A stretch of DNA of 64,000 nucleotides from Spinacia oleracea. Taxonomy: Eukaryota; Streptophyta; Magnoliopsida; Caryophyllales; Amaranthaceae. Below are positions 47,145-56,721 of the stretch, piece after piece. The translations under genes and the position numbers were made by a program. The notes under the pieces were generated by a model. That model was not told the origin of the DNA, ran no database searches, and was given only the letters and a program-made list of their open reading frames with translations. Location of the stretch: positions 145,297,861 through 145,361,860 of the forward strand of contig NC_079492.1 in assembly GCF_020520425.1 (NCBI RefSeq), given 5' to 3'. The stretch's first letter is position 1. The number at the start of each line of letters is the position of its first letter.

Positions 47145-50010
47145 TTAACTACGCCTAGAACGGACCATAACCGTTAGGGGATTAGCCATTTCACAGGACA
47201 ACTTCATGACTTCAGTTAGACTAACAGGATTTTGATAACATTGTGTCCAAACAAACTCATGCAACAAAGTCCCTACCCAATAACTAACAGTGGTTAACCC
47301 AAGTGCCTTCCCGGGGCAAGACCGCCTTCCCGACCCAAATGGTGCCAACCTAAGATCCGAGCCCAACACCGAGAAATCCACATCATTGACAAACCTTTCA
47401 GGGTTAAACCTAAGTGGGTCAGCCCATATTTTGGGGTCACGGGCTATAGCCCACATGTTAACCATAGCAGTTGTTCCTGCTGGGATATGATACCCATCAA
47501 GGGTTGTATCAGTTATTGCTAAACGGGCCCATGATAGAAGTGGGCCTGGTGGGTGTAATCTGAGAACTTCTTTGATCACAGCCTGCAAGTAGCCCAATGA
47601 AGGGATATCAGATTCCATTAACGGTCTTGATTTTCCAACAACTTTGTCTAACTCATCTTGGACCTTTGATTGGATATCAGGGTGAAGGACCATCCTTGCC
47701 AATATCCACTCTATTAAAACTGCTACTGTATCAGTTCCTCTGAATATCATCTCCTGCCATTCCATTTTTAAATTACTTAGTATAAGCATTAAAAAACTCA
47801 GAAAATGAAAAAAGGAAAAGACTCGAACTTGAAAAAAGTATGATTTTTATTAAGGTAATTGTTATCTGCATGAGTCTATTTTCTGGATTTTTTTCCGCAT
47901 CTGCCTAGTAAGTATGCGTAATCATTACAAAGATGCGCAATATTTCCGTATCAAGTAAAAGATATCCTATGTCTTACTCATATCAATAATCATTAGTGAT
48001 GTACTCCATATTATAAAGAAAATCTTCTTCTAAGTTTCCCAAAACCTCATCTAACCCTAACTGATCAATATGGGTCGGCCCGCTTTCCCGGTAAGACCCA
48101 GCCCAAAAGTATCGGGTTTTGGGTATAATATTTTGGCCCAATTTTCGGGCCCGACCCGGATCAAACTTTAAAAATTTGCGGTCATCGGACAACGTAAAAC
48201 AACAATTTTAGTTATAAATTTGACCTGGCACGAAGCCCGCTTTTTTTGCCCGAAATAGCAGGTTCTGGGCACAAAAATGGTCTGGAGTTTGACCCGGCCT
48301 GGCCCGACAGGATGGACAGATTTCTATGCCCTCGGTCCAGCCAAAGCCGACTCTGCCTACCTTTTGATCAGGTCTACTTCTAACTTTTAGTCTAGTTGCT
48401 ATATTCTTGACATAAAACGTCATTATAGACCGCAGTAACTACAAAATGCTACTGTTCGACTTGTCTTTTGGTGGCACATCATATTTTGCATAATGATAGA
48501 GGATCGGATTTGTTGTCCCCCCGCTCAATAAAATAAAATGAACAATTAGGTCACGACCGACCTCCAAAGATTGAGTGAGGGTTGCTCACTCATAAATCAT
48601 AATAGCACCCCTATTTTTCAATTTAATGGTTACATTTTACCTTTTTATTAAAATCTTTGATTTTATTTTCGTAAAATAGAAAAAGTTGGTATTTCGATAG
48701 CACATATAAAAAGAATCAAACAAGGTTAATTATAAATGAATCTATTTTTTTCTCCTTTACCCATAAGTCACACATGATATTAAAATGAAATCCGTAAGTA
48801 ATATCAAAAATCAAAGTATAACCATTAATATGAAACAGAAAGAGTACACGGTAGTTCAAATAACATTATCAACCTGATTAGTTTTAAACGAGGAGTATTT
48901 TTTTAAGACCTTTTTAGTCATTAATTAAATTAATATGGCCTACTTTATTTTATTATATCCTCAACGAGGAAGGTGATTAAAATAGAAAATTGAAGTACAA
49001 AAAATGCTTACCCAAAGAACAGCCACCATATCAGAATCCGACAATTTATCAGCTCCATCCAAGGATAGTAAAACATCCACAAAATCTTGACCTTTGGAGT
49101 TACCCATCTCATGCTTATGCTCCTGAACCCGGTGTTCGTAAATAACCCGGTTAACAAACCGATTAACCCGAGGAACAAGCCCAGAACATCTCTCTCGGAT
49201 CCTTTGAAGATCAAATGAACCAAGCCAAGGAAGATGGTCAGACCAGTTCAGCACCCCTAACAACTCGTACCCTTCTCCTACGAGTTGACTCAGTTCTTCT
49301 GCCTCTGTATTCAGCGACGACAACTCGTACCGCTTTCCGAACACCGACGCCATCATGTTCGTCAGTGAAGCGTGTTTCAGCATTTCCCGTACACAAAATG
49401 CTGCTCTATTTTCACCACCATTATTATTATTAATTATTTCCACCATTTGAGAGGCCATTTCAGCTCTTTGTGTTTGTCCGAAATTGATGTATTTTGGACA
49501 GAACATATGGGTGGCGGCGATTCTTCGTAACGTCCTCCAATAAACGCCGTAGGGTGCGAAACCCATGGCGCGGTTAAACATCAAGGTGTAAGCAGAATCC
49601 TTGATCGGACGGTCAGCAAACACAGAGTTGCAGAGGATATCCTTAGCCACGTCAGGGTTGCATGTGATCACGACACGTGTATCTCCTAGGCTGAAGGCCA
49701 TGAGCCGTCTAGCCCCTAGGTGGTTAGCCATGGAAGTCAGCTTGTGATGAGCTAACCCCACCATTAAGTCCATGCTTCCTATGAGGGGATAACCTCGAGG
49801 TCCGTTTGGTATCCGGGTCGTTGTTCGTGGGCTGAATTTGTGGCGGTATTTGCCCCATGCCGGTCCTCCGGGTTCGGCCCAATAGAGTAAAACCAGGGTT
49901 AACCATGGTAAGCATAGGAGGGAGAAAAGGAAAAGGATGGTTTGTGGAGATAAAGTGGTGCATTTGGAAGCAAGGGCTAATAGCCATAAACTTTCAGTTT
50001 GTGTTTCCAT
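47145..50010 (-). CDS. CYP78A: Cytochrome P450, CYP78A family
   Basis: Two exons on the minus strand, 49012-50010 and 47145-47753, joined in phase 0 at the family-typical [14 protein letters not shown] junction, giving 535 residues. An N-terminal membrane anchor (about residues 20-43) precedes the hinge GGPAWGKY and the proline-rich [11 protein letters not shown]. The family phrases [19 protein letters not shown] and [19 protein letters not shown] are intact. The I-helix reads FRGTDTVA, ExxR is at about 395-398 (EVLR), FNPERF follows, and the heme ligand is Cys479 in [15 protein letters not shown]78A enzymes sit in the endoplasmic reticulum and make a mobile growth signal controlling organ and seed size (KLUH type); the substrate is unresolved. 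The intron (1.26 kb) carries decayed GGCCC-rich repeat text. Nothing looks broken. Confidence 0.95.
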
Positions 50011-50101
50011 AATTAGTGTTAATAAATGGAGTTTATTTTAGGGTATTTTGAGGATTTGGTGAGGCTTTCTATTTATGGTTTTATTTCAATTGTTGGAGGT
50101 T

Positions 50102-50112
50102 GGTTTATATAG
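50102..50112 (-). promoter_or_regulatory. TATA box of the CYP78A gene
   Basis: CTATATAAACC on the minus strand lies about 95-100 bases before the ATG. Immediately upstream (plus 50114-50135) is a triple GTGACAA/TTGTCAC direct repeat that could hold W-box-like TTGAC-related sites; the latter is speculative. Confidence 0.7.
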
Positions 50113-50356
50113 ACGAGTGACAAGTGACAAGTGACAAGCAACCAACATTCAAACATGACTTATTTGTGGATTGACATGATAGTTGTAATATAGCACTTGC
50201 ATTTAAAAAAAAAATATGTTATGAATATGTTAAAAAATTAATACAACTCTCGTTGAGTGAGTGGTTGTTTGATTGCACACAAAATATTAAAGATGAGCGT
50301 ATTAGAAAATAAAGTTGTTGTAGTCTACATTGTAGTAGTATTTTTAATGAACTGTA

Positions 50357-50715
50357 CTCCGTACCCATTTCTTTTTGTTCTTTACGTTTTTCTTTGTGGG
50401 TGTTTCAATTTTTTTTTACATTTTTTTTATGTTAATTATTACATAAATATTTTAATATTCTATCAAAATTCTTGTCCAATGATTGTTTTAATCGATTAAA
50501 TTTTTTGGGTAATTTAATCTTTCATACTTTTCCTTTGGGACATTAAATTTTTCTGATTTTTGCAATATCAGAATTTTGATAAAAGTGAAACATTATAAAT
50601 AAACGTAATTTTCCTTGTTTAATTGAATAAAATAGAGGAATCTCAGTGTACATTAATTAGTCGTTAATAAATGTATAAAAAGCGAAACGTAAAGAACAAA
50701 AAGAAACAGAGGGAG
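50357..50715. mobile_element. Stowaway MITE upstream of the CYP78A gene
   Basis: A 359 bp element with ends CTCCGTACCCATTTCTTTTT and, reversed, CTCCCTCTGTTTCTTTTTGT. The mirrored ends share TTGTTCTTTACGTTT and are flanked by TA at 50355-50356 and 50716-50717. Confidence 0.83.
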
Positions 50716-52937
50716 TAGTATAATTATCATATTATCTTATTGGGGGTTAATTGATTTACATTTACTTTTATTGGGGGTTAATTTGTGGTAGAAGAATAAA
50801 AGATGATGCATGAGTGACAAAAATACCCAAAAAAATAATTGAGAGGCACCAAATCAGATATAGGACCTAAGTTTCAATTTGTTCAGGAAATCTTGAGTAT
50901 TATTATTTTGTAAGTGACTAGATCGATCTAGTTGCACACTTGCGCATCTGATATAAGAGTTAATGTAACTAAGGTTATAGCCTATATTGAAAGACGAGTA
51001 TATTTAGTGTAAAAAGTTAAAATGATCTAACTTTAATTAATCGAGGAATTCGTTAATTCATAATTCTTTAGAGTAGTTCATAAAAAGTACAGGTGAAAAA
51101 TGTTAGATCGGAAATTGAAGATACCGTACAAGTAGTACAACGCCAACAACGGTATATTCGTTTGAAGAAGGTGTTGCGCGCGAGCGCCGACATTGACAAT
51201 TTTAAGATCCACAAACGAAAAGTCAGAAGTGCTAAATTTGCGTTCATATGAAATGGCATGCAAGAAGCATGCAAAGGTTAATTTATGTTATCTTAATTAA
51301 CGATTTAGGTCATGTAACAGAAATGAAACACCCACTTTGCTGATTCATCGCAACTGCCGTAATAGTATTATAAATCAAAATTGATAAAAGTCGCAACATG
51401 CGACCTTTGTAATTTATAATACGCGTCCAAGTTTACACGGGTGTGTAATACTGTTATGGGCATTTTTCTTTTTTCTTTGTTTTTTGGAGGTAAGATGAAA
51501 TATTCTATCGGGTCGGAACTCCGTACGGGCCAATCCGCCCGCAGTAACAGGGATAGACACTTTAACAGTGGGGGAATAATAAGGGAAATCTTCCCCAAAG
51601 TGCCCCTAGTGGATATTGAACTCCCAATGTTTTGGTTGTAAGGTGAAATCCTTTCCAATAGGTTAAAACATTGTTTGGTATTGTGATGGACATATATCAT
51701 GTTAAAAAGATGATATTTTTTGTTGTATTCAATCCCTACCTTACTACCTCTAATATTTGTAGCATATGATATTACGGAGTAACTTTTATGCACTTTCTAA
51801 TAGATTAATAATTCGATTTTACACCAGAAAAAGCTAGATGAATCATTGCTATGTTGATCATGAAGTTAAAGGCTCTTGGCTGGGGTAACCGAATTGAATG
51901 ATAATAGCCTCACTAGACTTGTTGGCAATATTGCTAAAGCTGCCATTAACACAGAAGGTGACTTAACCTAATTGATTAGTCTCTTTCGCACTAGCCACGT
52001 TCATCAATTTCAATTTAGCCTAAATTTAATCTAAATTTGGACACATTTCGTTTGCACTTCACTATCATGCAATCACCTACGCACATACAACAATGATATC
52101 TTTACATTGGTTAAACTTAAAACTGAGTGCCTTTATACAATATGTAGTGCACGAGTGCGAATCCTATATGGTAAAAATATCTTCCTATAGATAGACAAGC
52201 ATGCACTACTAATTAAATCCAAAGTATAAAAGGAGTTGAAGACTATGCAATTGCCATGGCTTGCTCGTCATAGGGTGGTCAATTCAAACTTCCTTGTGGT
52301 CCGACTTCTACTCTCAACTTAATTTGATAATTGACGCTCCACCGCTAGCTCAATTAGGTTTTGTTCCGTTCGATCACTTATTTCAAAAAAAAAATTGTTT
52401 AATTAAGTTCAGATAATAAGTTTAGGGAAAATAAGGGCTATCCAAGTACGGAGTAAAATTTATGACTAAAATAAATTTTGTTAAATTCAGTTAAATTTAG
52501 ATAAGATAAATTCATGAAAAATAAATGAAAATCACGGGAATATAATGCACCCTTAGTGCTCATTGAACATAAAGACATCTATTGACATGTAAGATAGCAA
52601 TACAGTTGGTTGATGAAATGTACGGAGTACATTAATATCTTTTGTGCTTATTGTAGTTGGACCTCTCAAAAATTGATCTCGTTTGATCTGGCCGACTTAA
52701 ACATTGGATTGATTTTGAAATAATAAAATACATATGCAAAATTCTGAATACTTAAAGTCAAAATGCCAACAAATACAACTTTGTTTAGGATCCGAGCATC
52801 CGATAATGGGCTCAATTTTTTGTGCACAAAAAGTACCTTCTACATATGGTAAGATTACCATGATTCTATTTTGACTTTAAAAATAATTATAATTTTATAC
52901 TTCGTATATGGTTGGATTTTGTTATAAATGATTTTAT
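50716..52937. other. Intergenic, no gene seen
   Basis: AT-rich sequence. At 51090-51250 an open stretch of about 55 codons on the plus strand (VKNVRSEIEDTVQVVQ...) is unassigned and has no start. At about 51490-51670 a decayed repeat like those near 2520 and 13780 occurs. TACGGAGTA occurs at 51773, 52447 and 52621. Confidence 0.4.
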
Positions 52938-53725
52938 GGCCCTGTTTGGTAACTAGAGGTTAGCGTTTAGCTATTTACTGTTCACATTACTACATTAGCA
53001 GTTAGCTGATTACCTTTTTGTTTAGCAGAGTTGACTGCGAATTTGACTAGCTGATTATATAAATGTGTTTGGTAACAATTAGCTGATTGTTAAAAGCTGA
53101 TAGTTATTAGATTGTGTAAAATGACATTCATGCACATTGATTGTATATGAATTTTAATAGTTATGTATTTACAAATAATTTTCTGGAAAGTTTACTAATA
53201 AAATAAATTATACTGAATTACTAAAAATCTAAAAGTTGCATAACTCATTTAACCTCAAACTAAAACAGTGAAATAGGTTAAAAGATTCGTCTACCACTCT
53301 ACCCTCTTCACCTTATTTTACTCTGCAGTCCGCAACTTTTACAAAAATTCAATACTTCCAATTTTAATCCATCACCACCTTTTTTTTTCCATCTACAATT
53401 ACAATTATACTACTGTACAACTCCTATCTCCATAATTTCTCACCGAAATCTATACGGAGTACTTTGCAAATTAGCGTCAATTGAACTGATACAATTATCA
53501 TGCAAATATAAAATCTTGGTGAGATGGATCAATTATATGGTAATTCTCAATAAATTGCAGAAATTCCCAAAAATATTTAATACAATTTAGTCTTCATTTA
53601 ATTATCACGTATTTTTTCCATATTTGATGAATTTTTTTACCAAAAAAAAAAGCCAAATTAAAGAAAGATTTTTATATCAGATTCGTAAATCTAGGAAAAA
53701 TTAACCTTTGAAAAAAAAATAGGAA

Positions 53726-54694
53726 ATTTTGTGAAACACTACCTTAATGTTTGGACGTTTTGTGAATTACTACCTTATAAAAACTTTTTTATATTTTCCT
53801 ACCTTATAAGTTTGATATGGTTTACTAACACTACCTTGTAACAGAAAACGTTAAATCTCTCCGTTTGTGGGCCCACCCTCAACAAATTTCTCTTTCTTCT
53901 TTTTCAATCTCTGTTCTCCTTTCTCAATGACATCTATGCACTCTCGCAGATGTAAATTTTATACGAAGGCCAAGGTCTGAATCATCAACAAATTAATCAA
54001 ATTCTTTTTCCTCCTTTTCTCTAATTGTTGATTATTCATCAACAATAATTAATTGAATTTTTCAAAATTTGAATTATGGCGTCGGAAATGTTAACGTCTG
54101 GAGCAAGTGGGAGAGTAAGCTCCTTAATATCAATGGGTGCATGGAGGAGTTTTTTGAGGATGATGATGACTGTAATATTCGTGATTTTGGGACCGTTTAG
54201 GGAAAGAAGACAGAAAGTAGCGTCGATATCGATGTCGGCGAAGGAAGAGAAGGTGGTGAGCGGTTGTGTTGGTGGTGGCCCAGTAGTCAGGTTGCCTGCG
54301 GCGATTGTGAGGCGAGTAGTGGGGGATCAGGAGGTGGCAGCGAGGCGGATGATGGCGATAAGGCGGGTGAAAGAGGATGAAGATGACAAGTGCTTGAGGG
54401 ATTATTCGTTTTTTGGTACACCTAGAGGTGTTACGCTATTTACGCAATCACGGTCTCCTGTTTATAGAAATGTCAGGAGAACAGAGATTGATAATAGAGA
54501 AGGAGAACAGAGATTGAGAAAGAAGAAAGAGAAAGTCGTTGGAGTGGACCCACAAACGGAGAAATTTAACGGTTTCTGTTACAAGGTAGTGTTAGTAAAT
54601 CATATCAAACTTATAAGGTAGGAAAATATAAAAAAGTTTTTATAAGGTAGTAATTCACAAAACGTCCAATCATTAAGGTAGTGTTTCACAAAAT
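53726..54694. mobile_element. Pack-MULE carrying the start of a lipase-like gene
   Basis: Inverted ends of about 200 bp face each other: ATTTTGTGAAACACTACCTT occurs at both tips, and the match continues through 'gtttgatatggtttactaac' (or its close variant) to 'tttctctttcttct' and 'caatctctgttctcc'. Long inverted ends without a transposase are typical of non-autonomous Mutator-like elements. The 550 bp interior is a captured gene piece (separate entry). Confidence 0.78.
54076..54621 (+). pseudogene. Captured 5' fragment of a monoacylglycerol-lipase-like gene
   Basis: An open frame of 181 codons. Residues 1-130 resemble the N-terminus of plant alpha/beta hydrolases of the monoacylglycerol-lipase/BAT5-like group (Arabidopsis At1g18360, At1g73480): a hydrophobic start (WRSFLRMMMTVIFVILGPF), a variable lead, then DQEVAARRMMAIRRV and LRDYSFFGTPRGVTLFTQSR. 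In the family the last reads RGDTLFTQSW. The hydrolase core with the catalytic Ser is absent. From about residue 135 the frame runs into the element's right inverted repeat, so the tail is transposon-encoded. This is a chimeric open frame, not a working enzyme; expression is unknown. Confidence 0.7.
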
Positions 54695-55029
54695 GTTAAT
54701 GGCGGAGAGATCGGAGGGAAAGGTTGAAGACAACAAGCAAGCAACTGATCCAAGGTAAAGTAGTCTTTAAAATGTTGTACTTGCAAACCTCTCACCAAAA
54801 CGTTGCTGTTAGCAGCGTATTGTGAATCGGAGGTTTGGGCTCAAAACTCTTTCTCAAACCTCTTTCTACCAAACACCACTATTAGAGTATTTGACTAGTC
54901 AAACCTCTAATAGTACTATAAACCTCTAATTTTGCCACAAAACTCTCTCTACCAAACAAGGCCTATAACTGGAAAATTCAAAACTGTACTTTCTACATCT
55001 ATACTAATTGAAATGTTCATAACGAATTC

Positions 55030-55246
55030 CCTCCCTCCCTAAATGATTGTCCTATACGAGTATATCATAAATGGATGTCCATATTTAATTTGTTTGTCCC
55101 GTATCTTATTTAGATTGTGGTCCCCAAATGTCTTTCCTCACACACTAACTAAAAGACAAATTTACCTACCAATTTGTTTTTTATTACATCCAATTCTTAA
55201 TTAAGTGAATTTTTTCTATAGGCAATCTTTTAGGGACGGAGAGAGT
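55030..55246. mobile_element. Stowaway-like MITE
   Basis: The ends CTCCCTCCCTAAATGATTGT and, reversed, CTCTCTCCGTCCCTAAAAGA mirror each other; TA follows the right end. It is about 217 bp and non-coding. Confidence 0.7.
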
Positions 55247-55428
55247 ACATATAAGTTGTAGTTAGCTAGGCTTCCAAAAGCTTGAACTGATCGACGACCA
55301 TGCCCAACCCGATTCTAGCGTGTTAGAGCTCGAAAAGTTGGCCCGAAAGGTAGTCTTGGCCCAAAACGGGCCTCTTTATTTGAATTTCAACTTGCTCAAC
55401 TTACCCCTTGATCGCCTTTAATAAGGTA

Positions 55429-56721
55429 CTCCCTCCGTCCCATAATATAGTGCCCGTTTGACCAAAATCACGGTTATTAAGGTAAAGGATAACATAAATT
55501 ATTGATTGTACTTTCAAGATAAAGTAGATGTTTTATTTTAATTTTAATTAAAAACAAACAAAACAGCCGTAATACATGTGACTATTACATTGCTGATTTT
55601 TTAAGCCAATAACAAAAGAGTAATTATCATGCCAAGTCACTAATCCAGACAAAAACTATCTGACCAATCAAATGTTTTTATTTCTCAGCAACTACCAATA
55701 GAATTACAGATTAGAAAACACACAGATTACTCAAATTCACATTTCTAAACCTGTGACTAACACCCACAATATAAATACAGACTTCATTTGTTAACTGTTC
55801 ATAAAAATTTCAACAAAACAGAGAGAGAAAATTACTAAAAATAGGGGGGAGGGAAAGCAGCCAACTTTTTGTGGAGAGCATCATCGCCTGGGTTTTATGG
55901 CTTCAGACTTGGATCTAAATCAGCCTTGGTTTCCGGATGAAGAACTTGAAGATGATCAAAACCACGATTTCTCAAGTGGTGATGAATTAGATGATGATGA
56001 GCTTGACATGCTCTTTAATGGAACCAGCAGGAGCTTGAATACGGAACAACATACAGCTTACCCATTTGATTTAAATATGGAACCACCAGAAATAGAGCAG
56101 CAAGAGACAGAGCAGCAGGGGACAGAAACAGAGCTACAACATACACAGGCAGCAAGCAGTAATGCAGAAACAAGGCTGCATTTACAGAATTCTCAAGCTG
56201 TCACTCATCCGGAACCAAGGCAGGGAGGAAGGCGTCCTCATAAGCGCGCCAGGCTCAGCAGTGCTGATAGGCTGCATATCCTCGTTTGGATACTTAACAG
56301 GGGACTGGGAAAAGACGGGAAAGTCAAGAAAGGCTCAATAAAGGCTGCAAAAGAGGTATTCGGACTGTCCATAAGATGTTTAAGCAACTTATGGAACACA
56401 TCAAAGAAGCAGAAAGAAGATGTTTAAGCAACTTATGGAACACATCAAAGGGGATGAGGGTTGGTTTTTATGGGGGATGATCTAGGGTTTTGGACGGTGA
56501 GTGGAGTAATTGGGCCTAGAAAAACGAATATTGACTTGAATAAAAAACATAAAGTACAATTTTCAAAGTACATTTATCTGATTTTTTTAAGGACAAATTC
56601 GGTATTATAATATATTTATGAGGGTAATATGGGAAAAAATAATAGATTAAAATAGAAACAGGCACATCTTTTAGGGACGCCGGATTAGGGAAGCGAGCAC
56701 TATATTATGGGACGGAGGGAG
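55429..56721 (+). mobile_element. Mariner-like element with a partial transposase gene
   Basis: A 1293 bp element with Stowaway-type ends: CTCCCTCCGTCCCATAATAT and its exact reverse complement at the right, continuing through AGTGC. It is flanked by TA (55427-55428 and 56722-56723). Unlike the MITEs around it, it encodes the first part of a plant mariner-like transposase (next entry). It is therefore a deletion derivative of an autonomous element, a bridge between full mariner-like elements and Stowaway MITEs. Confidence 0.9.
55897..56427 (+). CDS. N-terminal fragment of a mariner-like transposase
   Basis: 176 residues, ATG to TAA. Residues 1-110 are acidic and Gln-rich; they contain two EAR-like words, DLNQP (6-10) and DLNMEP (58-63). 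A basic patch GRRPHKRAR (111-119) could be a nuclear signal. Residues 120-172 form the helix-turn-helix DNA-binding start of plant mariner-like transposases: LSSADRLHILVWIL, then GKVKKGSIKAAKEVFGLS, then LSNLWNTSKKQ. The catalytic D,D,D/E domain is entirely missing, so it cannot cut DNA. Just after the stop the text GATGTTTAAGCAACTTATGG repeats that at 56373-56392, marking a small duplication at the deletion junction. If made, the product could bind related ends and interfere with transposition; that is inference. Confidence 0.8.
   Translation: MASDLDLNQPWFPDEELEDDQNHDFSSGDELDDDELDMLFNGTSRSLNTEQHTAYPFDLNMEPPEIEQQETEQQGTETELQHTQAASSNAETRLHLQNSQAVTHPEPRQGGRRPHKRARLSSADRLHILVWILNRGLGKDGKVKKGSIKAAKEVFGLSIRCLSNLWNTSKKQKEDV

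Larger units (their letters stand above)
52938..54964. mobile_element. hAT-like element interrupted by a Pack-MULE
   Basis: The outer ends face each other as GGCCCTGTTTGGTAACTAGA and, reversed, GGCCTTGTTTGGTAGAGAGA. GTTTGGTA-type words recur inside each arm (53069, 54845). Removing the inner insertion at 53726-54694 leaves about 1.06 kb of hAT-like sequence with no transposase. No clear 8 bp duplication was seen, so the two outer arms could also belong to separate relics. Confidence 0.5.

Noticed and set aside
51078-51274. Short open frames on both strands near 51.1-51.3 kb
   Set aside because: No start with context, no splice partners and no recognisable family; too short to call.
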